This document shows, piece by piece, positions 15,178 to 23,171 of a stretch of 64,000 bases of DNA. A program made the translations under genes and the position numbers. The stretch lies in the NCBI GenBank assembly GCA_034086685.1, contig JAXDZY010000016.1, positions 1 through 64,000 of the forward strand. The letters run 5' to 3'. The DNA is from TWA4 sp034086685. Its GTDB lineage: Bacteria; Bacillota; Clostridia; Lachnospirales; Lachnospiraceae. The notes below the pieces were generated by a model. The model was not told the DNA's origin. It did no database searches and saw nothing but the letters and a program-made list of their open reading frames with translations. Every line of letters starts with the position of its first letter. Position 1 is the stretch's first letter.

Positions 15178-15949
15178 AGAAATGTTGTCCGGCAGTCAGG
15201 CTGTGGCAGATGATGGATTTTATTTTGGTCTGGGGGTTTTCGAGACTATTTTGATAACAGATGGACATCCTGTTCTGGAAGAGTATCATAAGGACCGGCT
15301 TCTTGCCGGCCTTAAAAAACTGGGCATTACTCTTCCCTGCTTTGGCTGGTCTGAGCTCCATCAGATGATGGGAGCGGTTATGATGGAATTTGAACAGGCA
15401 AATCCGGGAGAAAAACAGTATGTGCTGAAGGTTTGTGCCACTGCCTCCAATCTGAAGATTACGGCCCGGAAAAATACATACACAGAGCGGGATTATGAGA
15501 AGGGCTTCCATCTGAAAGTGAGTCCGATTCTCAGGAATGAAACTTCGCCGTTTACGTCCATTAAATCTTTGAATTACGGTGACAATATTCTGGAAAAACG
15601 CCGGGCTCACCGGGAAGGATTTGATGAACCTGTATTTTTAAACCGGAAAGGAATTCTTACGGAAGGAGCCACTACCAATCTGTTTGGTGTGCTGGACGGA
15701 CAGCTGATTACTCCGTCTGTATCCTGCGGCCTGCTGCCCGGTACTGTAAGAAGGTACATTCTGGAGACATATGAGGTTTGTGAGATGGAAATCACACCGG
15801 AACAGCTTATAAAATGTTCAGAGGTGTTTGTGACAAATGCTCTCCTTGGAATCATGCCGGTTTCACGTTTTGAAAACCATGTGTATGAAAATCGTGATCT
15901 GATACATAAAATCCGTCTGGAATATATTTCCGGCTGTTGCAAACAGTAG
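15167..15949 (+). CDS. pabC: Aminodeoxychorismate lyase (PLP-dependent class IV aminotransferase fold)
   Basis: 260-residue class IV PLP enzyme, predicted to eliminate pyruvate from aminodeoxychorismate and give p-aminobenzoate. Motifs: DDGFYFGLGVFETILI, the PLP-binding Lys133 in SIKSLNYGDNILEKR, and LTEGATTNLFGVLDG. The start is the ATG at 15167, preceded by AAAGAGGAG and lying inside the last codons of pabB; the open frame extends further upstream without support. Related branched-chain or D-amino-acid aminotransferases share the fold. The operon context strongly favours PabC. Confidence 0.9.
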   Translation: MYSKEMLSGSQAVADDGFYFGLGVFETILITDGHPVLEEYHKDRLLAGLKKLGITLPCFGWSELHQMMGAVMMEFEQANPGEKQYVLKVCATASNLKITARKNTYTERDYEKGFHLKVSPILRNETSPFTSIKSLNYGDNILEKRRAHREGFDEPVFLNRKGILTEGATTNLFGVLDGQLITPSVSCGLLPGTVRRYILETYEVCEMEITPEQLIKCSEVFVTNALLGIMPVSRFENHVYENRDLIHKIRLEYISGCCKQ

Positions 15950-16113
15950 GATTATGTGATATATTGTTTTTGACATATGACGGATATATCCGCATCATGG
16001 CTATTGGGTCTGTTATGTCCGGTATCTGTACGGATATTCTGCAATGCAGGCATGGTTAAATGTCTGTATGGACGTCAATAAGTAGTCAGAAATTATTTGG
16101 GAGGTAAGCATTA

Positions 16114-17475
16114 ATGTTAAAAGAAGTTGCAGCTAAGTATTATCTGGAACAGGGATGTAACTGTTCTGAATCCCTTTTATATGCAGCCAGTGAATATTAT
16201 GATCTGGGGCTGTCAGCAGAGACCCTGAAGGTTATGGGCGGTTTTGGCGGCGGTATGGGCTGCAAGACGACCTGCGGTGCATTGAGCGGTTCCATTGCTG
16301 CGCTGAGCTGTATGTTCCTGCAGGGAAAAGCGCATGATAACCCTGAAATGATGAAGATCAGCGGCGGATTTGTTAAAAAATTTGAAGAGAAACTGGGAGA
16401 CACTCTCTGCAGCGTACTGGAAGCCAGAAATAAAAAGCCGGATGTCCGCTGCGTACTGACTGTGGAGCTGGCTGCAGAAACTTTGGAGGAATACATATCT
16501 GAACTGAAAGGTGAAAAGAAAGAAGTACCTGAATCGAAGCTGACGCCTGAAGACATTAAGAGGGTAAAAGCTCTGGGATTTCTTCAGAACAAGGGTACGG
16601 ACTGTTTTAATGGGCGTATCATTACCCGCAACGGTAAGGTGACTGCAAAAGAAATGCAGAAGGTTTCTGAAGCAGCGGACCGGTTTGGTTCCGGTGAAGT
16701 GGTTATGACAACCCGTCTTACCATGGAAGTCAAGGGAATCCCCTATGATAATATCGAACCTTTCCGTGCATTTCTGGCAGAGGAAGGTCTGGAAACAGGC
16801 GGTACCGGCTCCAAGGTGCGTCCCGTTGTTTCCTGTAAAGGTACAACCTGTCAATACGGATTATGTGACACCTATGCTCTCTCTGAGAAGATTCATGAAC
16901 GCTTCTACAAAGGTTATGAGACTGTAAAGCTGCCCCATAAATTCAAAATTGCAGTGGGAGGATGTCCCAATAACTGTGTAAAGCCCAATCTGAATGATAT
17001 TGGTATTATTGGTCAGCAGCTGATGGAATATGATCCCGAGATCTGTAAAGGATGCAGAAAATGTGCTGTAGAAAAGGCATGTCCCATTAAAGTGGCCGAG
17101 GTAAAAGATGGCAAACTGAATGTGGGTGCAGACTGCAATCACTGCGGACGCTGTCTGGGCAAGTGTCCTTTCAAAGCAGTAACTCCCGGTGCATATGGTT
17201 ACCGTGTAGTAATCGGCGGACGCTGGGGCAAAAAGACTGCTACAGGTCAGGCTCTCAATAAAGTATTTACTTCAGAAGAAGAAGTTATGAGTGTACTGGA
17301 AAAAGCAATTCTTCTGTTCCGTGAACAGGGTAAGACAGGAGAACGTTTTGCAGATACTATTGCAAGAATCGGATTTGAGAATGTTCAGGATCAGTTGTTA
17401 AGCGATGATATTCTGGCCCGTAAGGATGAGATCCTGGGTGCACAGCTTCATCTGACAGGCGGAGCAACCTGCTGA
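16114..17475 (+). CDS. Fusion of a C_GCAxxG_C_C redox domain with a sulfite/nitrite reductase-like domain
   Basis: 453 residues. Residues 1-135 match the C_GCAxxG_C_C family (GCNCSES near residue 15, GMGCKTTCGALSG near 50 and later Cys). Residues about 150-450 match the single-subunit siroheme sulfite/nitrite reductase fold: CKGTTCQYGLC (Cys241, 246, 251) and GGCPNNCVKPN (Cys284, Cys288) for siroheme-linked 4Fe-4S. Two ferredoxin clusters follow (CKGCRKCAVEKACP and CNHCGRCLGKCP). GGGAGG precedes the ATG. It is followed 33 bp later by a CoA-disulfide reductase/rhodanese gene, which points to sulfur redox work such as sulfite reduction. Nitrite cannot be excluded. Confidence 0.82.
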   Translation: MLKEVAAKYYLEQGCNCSESLLYAASEYYDLGLSAETLKVMGGFGGGMGCKTTCGALSGSIAALSCMFLQGKAHDNPEMMKISGGFVKKFEEKLGDTLCSVLEARNKKPDVRCVLTVELAAETLEEYISELKGEKKEVPESKLTPEDIKRVKALGFLQNKGTDCFNGRIITRNGKVTAKEMQKVSEAADRFGSGEVVMTTRLTMEVKGIPYDNIEPFRAFLAEEGLETGGTGSKVRPVVSCKGTTCQYGLCDTYALSEKIHERFYKGYETVKLPHKFKIAVGGCPNNCVKPNLNDIGIIGQQLMEYDPEICKGCRKCAVEKACPIKVAEVKDGKLNVGADCNHCGRCLGKCPFKAVTPGAYGYRVVIGGRWGKKTATGQALNKVFTSEEEVMSVLEKAILLFREQGKTGERFADTIARIGFENVQDQLLSDDILARKDEILGAQLHLTGGATC

Positions 17476-17508
17476 TTTCAAAGAGCAGAAACAGGAGGAC
17501 AAACTGAT

Positions 17509-19206
17509 ATGGGAAAAAGAATTCTGATTGTGGGCGGTGTCGCAGGCGGAGCTTCCACGGCAGCAAGAGCCAGAAGGCTGGATGAGTCTGCAGAAATCAT
17601 TATGTTTGAAAGAGGACCTCATGTATCCTTTTCCAATTGTGCTCTTCCGTTTTATCTGAGCAAAACGGTTGCCTCCAGTGAAAAGCTGGTACTGATGACA
17701 CCGGAACGTTTTCGGAAACAGTATGCCATAGAAGCCAGAGTTAATCATGAAGTAACATCTGTAAACCGGAAAGAAAAGACAATCCGGGTGAAAAATCTGG
17801 TAACCGGTGAAGAACTGACAGAAGCTTATGATGTGCTGGTATTATCTCCCGGTGCTGTACCGGTTGTGCCGGAAAGTATCAAAGGTGTTCACGGAAGCAA
17901 TGTGTTTACGATCCGAAATGTGGTGGATATCAGGTATTTAAAGGACTATATCGATGCCGGTCAGATCAGGGAAGTCACGGTAGCCGGCGGCGGTTTCATC
18001 GGAATTGAGGTTGCTGAGAATCTGACAAAAGCAGGTATTCATGTAACACTGGTGGAAGCTGCCGATCAGGTGATGGCACCTTTCGATTATGATATGGCGC
18101 AGATTCTTCATAAGGAATTACTGGATCAGGGGGTCAATCTGATTACAGGCGACGGCATATCGGAAATTACGGACTCAGAGGTAATCCTGCAGTCCGGAAA
18201 ACAGATTTCCTGTGGCTGTGTGGTCATGGCTATCGGTGTCAGACCGGAAACAACACTGGCAAGAGCTGCAGGACTGGAAATCGGAGAAACCGGTGGTATT
18301 CTTGTCAACCATAATTATCAGACCACGGACCCTTCCATTTATGCAGTGGGAGATGCCATTGAAGTATACAATCAGCTGACCTGTCGTCCCACGCGTCTGG
18401 CTCTGGCCGGACCTGCACAGAGGCAGGCAAGAGCAGCTGCCGATCATATGTACGGAATTCCTCACCAGAATAAGGGGGTTATCGGTTCTTCCTGCATCCG
18501 TGTATTTGATCAGAATGCCGCGTCTACCGGTTTAAGCGTTAAGGCGGCAAAACAGGCGGGAATTCCATGTGATTTTGTGTATGTGCTTCCTGCAGATCAT
18601 GTGGGACTGATTCCCGGAAGTCATCCCATGCATTTCAAGCTGGTTTATGAAGTGCCAACCGGACGGATTCTCGGTGCACAGGCAATAGGCAGGGGTGCAG
18701 TTGACAAACGGATCGATGTCATTGCTGCCATGATTACCATGAAAGGGACTCTGGAAGATCTGAAGGAGCTTGAATTATGTTATTCACCGGTGTTCAGTAC
18801 AGCTAAAGATGTGGTAAATTATGCGGCGCTGGTTGCTTTGAATCTTCTATATGGAAGATTCCGTCAGGTTCCTGTGTCACAGGTACGCAGTCTGGTGGAA
18901 AGCAATGCATTTATTGTGGATGTAAGAGAGCCCGGTGAATACGCAGCAGGTCATCTGATCAATGCGGTCAATATTCCTTTGAGTCAGCTCCGTGAACGTG
19001 CCGGTGAAATACCCGGAGATATTCCGGTATATCTCCACTGTCGTTCCAGTCAGAGAAGTTATAATGCGATCATGGCACTTCAGGGAATGGGATATGACAA
19101 CCTGTACAATATTTCCGGTTCTTATCTGGGAATCTGCTGTTATGAATATTATACGGATTGTACTACCGGAAGAGAAAAAATTGTAACAGAGTATAACTTT
19201 AATTAG
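17509..19206 (+). CDS. CoA-disulfide reductase / FAD-NAD(P) oxidoreductase with C-terminal rhodanese domain
   Basis: 565-residue flavoprotein. FAD site VGGVAGGASTAARARRLDE at residues 8-26; redox-active single Cys44 in VSFSNCALPFYL, typical of CoA-disulfide reductases; NAD(P) site VAGGGFIGIEVAENL; second FAD motif IYAVGDAIEV. The last ~100 residues are a rhodanese domain with Cys511 in LHCRSSQRSY. Such fusions reduce CoA polysulfides or persulfides and disulfides. It has GGAGG upstream and is probably co-transcribed with the sulfite reductase-like gene at 16114. The physiological substrate is inferred, not shown. Confidence 0.9.
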   Translation: MGKRILIVGGVAGGASTAARARRLDESAEIIMFERGPHVSFSNCALPFYLSKTVASSEKLVLMTPERFRKQYAIEARVNHEVTSVNRKEKTIRVKNLVTGEELTEAYDVLVLSPGAVPVVPESIKGVHGSNVFTIRNVVDIRYLKDYIDAGQIREVTVAGGGFIGIEVAENLTKAGIHVTLVEAADQVMAPFDYDMAQILHKELLDQGVNLITGDGISEITDSEVILQSGKQISCGCVVMAIGVRPETTLARAAGLEIGETGGILVNHNYQTTDPSIYAVGDAIEVYNQLTCRPTRLALAGPAQRQARAAADHMYGIPHQNKGVIGSSCIRVFDQNAASTGLSVKAAKQAGIPCDFVYVLPADHVGLIPGSHPMHFKLVYEVPTGRILGAQAIGRGAVDKRIDVIAAMITMKGTLEDLKELELCYSPVFSTAKDVVNYAALVALNLLYGRFRQVPVSQVRSLVESNAFIVDVREPGEYAAGHLINAVNIPLSQLRERAGEIPGDIPVYLHCRSSQRSYNAIMALQGMGYDNLYNISGSYLGICCYEYYTDCTTGREKIVTEYNFN

Positions 19207-19296
19207 CTTTTATTATATTTTCATTGTTAATTTCGCATTATTTCTTTACAAAAGGGACGAAATGGTGTACAATATTAACAAAACCGGGTGGGCATA

Positions 19297-19361
19297 CCCG
19301 GATAATGCCCGAATAGAATACTGGTCTTGTACGGGGATAAAGATCAGTATTTTTATCCGGG
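19297..19361 (+). promoter_or_regulatory. Long nested hairpin in the leader of the FNT gene
   Basis: Outer arms CCCGGATA (19297-19304) and TATCCGGG (19354-19361) enclose an 11-bp inner stem, ATACTGGTCTT with AAGATCAGTAT (one G-T pair). No strong T run follows directly, so it is more likely an RNA structure in the leader than a plain terminator. It lies about 80 bp before the FNT start. Confidence 0.5.
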
Positions 19362-19442
19362 CAGATCTGAGGATTTTTTCGGATGTAACAGGGAAATTGG
19401 GGGATCTGTTCGGAGAGAGGGAGTAAAGAAAGGAGTTATACT

Positions 19443-20258
19443 ATGAATTCACCTGCAGAAGTTGCAAAAAATTATGTGAACATAGGAAAGGGTAAGGTTA
19501 ATACACCGGTTCCCAAGATGTTTATACTTGCTGTTATGGCTGGTATGTTTATTGCTATGGCTGGTGTCGGTGCCAGCACAGCATCATGTACTGTTGAGAA
19601 TGCTTCACTGGGAAAACTGGTTGGAGCAGCAGTATTCCCTGGCGGTCTTGCCATGGTACTGATTGCCGGCAGCGAGTTATTTACCGGTAACACATTGCTG
19701 CTGATTCCTCTGATGGAAAAAGAAGTTTCCGTAGCAGGCGTTCTGAAAAACTGGGTAGTTGTTTACATCGGCAACCTGGTGGGCAGTATGATTGTTTCCG
19801 CAATCTGTGTATGGGGCGGACAGCTTGGTCTGTTCAGCAATGCTCTCGCTGTATCAGCTATGGGTACTGCAGCTGCAAAATGTTCCATGCCTTTTATGCA
19901 GGCACTGATTAAAGGTATCGGATGTAACTTCCTGGTATGTATCGCTGTATGGATGTCATTTGCAGCAAAAGATATTGCCGGAAAGTTCTTTGCATTATAT
20001 CTTCCGATTCTGATCTTCGTTGTTGCCGGATTCGAACATAGTATTGCCAATATGTATTATATTACTGTTGGTTTATTTGCGAAAACCAATCCTGTATATC
20101 TTCAGGCTGCTGTTGACGCAGGAAAGGATCTGTCCAATCTGACATGGGGCAATATGTTTATTGCCAATCTGCTTCCGGTTACAATCGGTAATATTATCGG
20201 CGGCGGTGTTCTGGTTGGTCTGAGTTACTGGTTCGCATACTTACGTAAATCAAAATAA
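19443..20258 (+). CDS. Formate/nitrite transporter (FNT) family channel
   Basis: 271-residue integral membrane protein with six to seven hydrophobic helices. The FNT family forms pentameric channels for small monovalent anions such as formate, nitrite or hydrosulfide. Signature parts: PKMFILAVMAGMFIAMAGVGAS, LVLIAGSELFTGNTLL, KNWVVVYIGNLVGS, GIGCNFLVCIAVWMS and GFEHSIANMYYITVG with the channel His. AAAGGAGTTATACT precedes the ATG. The genes just upstream are sulfur redox enzymes, so a hydrosulfide or nitrite role is more likely than formate, by context only. Confidence 0.9.
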   Translation: MNSPAEVAKNYVNIGKGKVNTPVPKMFILAVMAGMFIAMAGVGASTASCTVENASLGKLVGAAVFPGGLAMVLIAGSELFTGNTLLLIPLMEKEVSVAGVLKNWVVVYIGNLVGSMIVSAICVWGGQLGLFSNALAVSAMGTAAAKCSMPFMQALIKGIGCNFLVCIAVWMSFAAKDIAGKFFALYLPILIFVVAGFEHSIANMYYITVGLFAKTNPVYLQAAVDAGKDLSNLTWGNMFIANLLPVTIGNIIGGGVLVGLSYWFAYLRKSK

Positions 20259-20384
20259 AACTGTTCGGTTCAGTTAAAGCTGAATAGTGCGGTATGGCTG
20301 GATGACAGCATAATTACTGCCTGGATTTGTCAGAATCCTGTGTATGCCCGGCAGGCTTTCTGATACGATATTATGTTACATTTT

Positions 20385-20414
20385 GAGCCTTCTGCATATG
20401 GAAGGCTCTTTTTT
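20385..20414 (+). terminator. Intrinsic terminator after the FNT gene
   Basis: GAGCCTTC and GAAGGCTC form an 8-bp stem with an 8-base loop and are followed by TTTTTT. Confidence 0.85.
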
Positions 20415-20475
20415 AGTAGTCTGAATTCTTTACGGTACGTTTACCAGCTGTTCAATATTTCCTTTATGTTCTGAT

Positions 20476-20553
20476 GTTAGTCACAACTACAAAAAGTTAG
20501 CGTTAACTATTCACATGTTAGCATTGACTATTCGGGGGTCTATCAGATATACT
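20476..20553 (+). promoter_or_regulatory. Promoter with tandem direct repeats upstream of the DUF134 gene
   Basis: Two close copies of a 17-bp repeat, GTTAGCGTTAACTATTC (20496-20512) and GTTAGCATTGACTATTC (20517-20533), lie 21 bp apart. A weaker copy starting GTTAG lies at 20476, 20 bp before the first. The second full copy contains the -35 TTGACT (20524-20529); TATACT at 20548-20553 is the -10, with an 18-bp spacer. Repeats about two helical turns apart over the -35 suggest repressor binding, perhaps by the DUF134 protein itself. Confidence 0.6.
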
Positions 20554-20606
20554 TGGAAAAAGCAGAGCTAACGGGCAATTTTTGCATATTATTTAAGGAG
20601 GAATTT

Positions 20607-20972
20607 ATGCCAAGACCTAAAAAGTGCAGAAAAGTCTGCTCCATGCCTGATTGTGGGGTGTTTGCACCTGCAGACGGTGCAGGGCGCAATTTTGAATCGG
20701 TTGAGATGAGTATTGATGAATATGAAGTGATACGGCTGATCGACCTGCAGGGGTATACGCAGGAAGAGTGTGCGGTCCAGATGGATATATCCAGAACAAC
20801 TGTAACAGGGATCTATAATGAAGCCCGCAGAAAGCTTGCACAGATGCTGGTCAATGGAAAGATACTCAGAATCACGGGAGGAGATATTGCTTTATGCAGC
20901 CATCGCAATGCAGAGTGTGCGAAAGGGCACACCGGCTGCTGCAGACGTCTGAAAGCTTTGCAGAAACCATAA
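20607..20972 (+). CDS. DUF134 family DNA-binding protein
   Basis: 121-residue protein starting MPRPKKCRKVC, the diagnostic N-terminus of DUF134. A sigma-region-4-like helix-turn-helix follows (YTQEECAVQMDISRTTVTGIYNEARRKLAQML). Cysteine- and histidine-rich ends (CRKVCSMPDCGVF at the start, CSHRNAECAKGHTGCC at the end) suggest metal binding. The start at 20607 has AAGGAGG 6 bases upstream; the frame is open further back without a site. The adjacent CDF transporter gene begins 21 bp later, so it probably regulates metal export. The metal is unknown. Confidence 0.85.
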   Translation: MPRPKKCRKVCSMPDCGVFAPADGAGRNFESVEMSIDEYEVIRLIDLQGYTQEECAVQMDISRTTVTGIYNEARRKLAQMLVNGKILRITGGDIALCSHRNAECAKGHTGCCRRLKALQKP

Positions 20973-20993
20973 TAAAGGGGATTTGTAAACTAT

Positions 20994-21902
20994 ATGACAA
21001 CTATATCAAAACAATCTGCCAAACCGGCTGATGACCAGGCTGTTGCCATGCGTGTATCAACTGTCAGTATTATTGTAAATCTGCTTTTATCGGTGATGAA
21101 ATTAATTGCCGGAATTGTTGCCAATTCGGGTGCGATGGTCTCGGATGGTATTCATTCTGCTTCGGATGTGTTCAGTACGATCATTGTGATCATTGGCGTT
21201 AAAATTTCAGGAAGAAAATCTGATCAGGAACATCAGTATGGTCATGAACGTATGGAATGTGTGGCTTCACTGATTCTGGCGGTGATTCTGTTTCTGACCG
21301 GTCTGGGAATCGGAAGAGAAGGACTTCTCAACATTATGTCAGGTGATTACGGACAGCTGGTGGTTCCCGGGATTTTTGCTTTGATTATGGCAATTATTTC
21401 AATCGCTGTGAAAGAATGGATGTACTGGTATACCCGTGCAGCAGCCAAAAAAATCAATTCCGGTGCATTAATGGCCGATGCATGGCATCACCGGTCGGAT
21501 GCTCTGTCATCCATTGGTGCATTTGCCGGTATTCTGGGTGCAAGAATGGGTTATCCGGTTCTGGATTCTGTAGCAAGTCTGGTCATCTGTCTGTTTATTG
21601 CAAAAGCAGCATATGATATTTTTAGAGATGCAATTGACAAGATGGTTGATAAATCCTGTGATCAGGAAACTGTACAGAAAATGACCGATCTGATTTTGAA
21701 GCAGGAAGGTGTGGAACGGGTGGATGATATCCGAACCAGGTTATTTGGTTCCAAGATTTACATGGATATCGAGATCGGATGCGATGGAAAGTTATCACTG
21801 AATCAGGCGCACCGGATTGCGGAACAGGTACACGATACCATGGAATCCAGCTTTCCGCTGGTAAAGCACTGTATGGTTCATGTGAATCCGGTACAGCGCT
21901 GA
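20994..21902 (+). CDS. Cation diffusion facilitator (CDF) family metal transporter
   Basis: 302-residue membrane transporter exporting divalent metals (Zn, Fe, Mn, Co or Cd) by proton antiport. Hydrophobic segments lie at about 18-38, 43-63, 82-104, 117-137, 160-180 and 184-204. The metal-site HxxxD/DxxxD motifs are visible in TM2 (DGIHSASDVFS) and TM5 (ADAWHHRSDALSS). A cytosolic C-terminal domain of about 80 residues ends with HCMVHVNP. It is the second gene behind the DUF134 regulator and the repeat-containing promoter. Confidence 0.92.
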   Translation: MTTISKQSAKPADDQAVAMRVSTVSIIVNLLLSVMKLIAGIVANSGAMVSDGIHSASDVFSTIIVIIGVKISGRKSDQEHQYGHERMECVASLILAVILFLTGLGIGREGLLNIMSGDYGQLVVPGIFALIMAIISIAVKEWMYWYTRAAAKKINSGALMADAWHHRSDALSSIGAFAGILGARMGYPVLDSVASLVICLFIAKAAYDIFRDAIDKMVDKSCDQETVQKMTDLILKQEGVERVDDIRTRLFGSKIYMDIEIGCDGKLSLNQAHRIAEQVHDTMESSFPLVKHCMVHVNPVQR

Positions 21903-21947
21903 TGAAAGCGTAAAGCAGCGCAAACAGAGTTTACGGGTGTTACAAAA

Positions 21948-22862
21948 TCAGTAATGAATACATTTCTTAAGTTCTGCAACAGCAGAATTGGCGGTGTTCT
22001 TATTCCATACCATAAGAATGCCGCCTTTTTCAGCGGAAAGCTGGTAACGGCAGAAACCGTCTGTGTTGATGCCGGGAAACCAGGAAGCGGAGACGAAAAA
22101 ATATCCCTGTCCGCGAATCAGAGAAATATATGCTGACTGCAGATTTTCAGCCACTACAACGGACTGATAGGGAATCTCGTGTTTCTCGCACAGTTCACGT
22201 ACAAAACTGTCGTAATCAGGTGCAATCTCCTCCGGCAGCGAGAGCAGGGTTTCGTTTTGCAGCAGATCTTTTGAAAAATACTCATGTCCTGAGATGACAT
22301 GTGATTTGCCGATACAGAGTTCAATGGGAGAAGCACAGAATAAACGGGACAGATAACCATTTGAATTGTAGTAATCATATTCATAGGAGGGGGCAAAAAC
22401 CACATGATATTTGTCACCGGCAATTCCCCTGCGAAGTTCCAGCGAATCAGCTTCTTCCATACAGATCTCAATATCCGGATAAGTCTGGGCGAACTCCTGA
22501 ATAACAGGAAAAATCTGTGGAGAGCCGGAGAAAGTTCGCGGCAGACCAATCTTAATATATTTGTTCTGGCTCAGAATCGAACAGGCTTTTTCATAGCCGG
22601 CCTGTGTAACGTTAAGCGCTTTTGTCCATTCCTGATACAAAATTCTCCCTGAATTGGTCAGCATGGCTCCTCTGGGATTACGGATAAAAAGATTCAGTCC
22701 GGTTGTTTCTTCAAGTTTGGAAATAATCTTGCTGATGGAGGGCTGCGATATATGCAGTTCCGCGGAAGCCTTGGTGAAATTCCCGTATTCTGCTACTACA
22801 ATGAATGTGTAAATCTGATTTAAAGTAATATCCGAATTACCATTATGGTAAATTAAATCCAT
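21948..22862 (-). CDS. LysR-family transcriptional regulator
   Basis: 304-residue LysR regulator. Residues about 11-70 form the winged helix-turn-helix (LNQIYTFIVVAEYGNFTKASAELHISQPSISKIISKLEETTGLNLFIRN). The rest is a periplasmic-binding-like effector domain. The start at 22862 is chosen because GGGGAGAG lies 8 bases upstream and the HTH spacing is normal; the longer open frame adds 28 unlikely residues. It is divergent from the ZntA-type ATPase gene, with about 310 bp between them, and convergent with the CDF gene. The effector is unknown. Confidence 0.88.
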   Translation of the reverse strand: MDLIYHNGNSDITLNQIYTFIVVAEYGNFTKASAELHISQPSISKIISKLEETTGLNLFIRNPRGAMLTNSGRILYQEWTKALNVTQAGYEKACSILSQNKYIKIGLPRTFSGSPQIFPVIQEFAQTYPDIEICMEEADSLELRRGIAGDKYHVVFAPSYEYDYYNSNGYLSRLFCASPIELCIGKSHVISGHEYFSKDLLQNETLLSLPEEIAPDYDSFVRELCEKHEIPYQSVVVAENLQSAYISLIRGQGYFFVSASWFPGINTDGFCRYQLSAEKGGILMVWNKNTANSAVAELKKCIHY

Positions 22863-23029
22863 AAAATTCTCTCCCCTGTATAAAACATATCTTTTTACAT
22901 CATATCTGAAAAAACGGCAAAAAACAAGAGAAAATTTAAAATCCATGTAAAAGCAGACAACTGCTGTGAGTCAATTTTTCCGTATTCCATTTTGTTATAG
23001 ATATTTCGGATTCGGTATTCTGAAAAGTA

Positions 23030-23058
23030 TTGAAGTTAGTTTTGCATAATGTTAAGAT
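23030..23058 (+). promoter_or_regulatory. Putative promoter of the zntA-type gene
   Basis: TTGAAG (23030-23035) and TAAGAT (23053-23058) are 17 bp apart. They lie about 115 bp before the start of the ATPase gene, in the 309-bp divergent region shared with the LysR gene. No other clear element was seen in that region. Confidence 0.4.
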
Positions 23059-23171
23059 GATACTGCAAATTACAATTTTTTATCAATCTTTGGCAGGTGT
23101 GCCATATGAAAAACTTTGAGTTTTCATTCTGGCTCCGAACATCCAATGATAATAATCAAGGAGACAACTAT

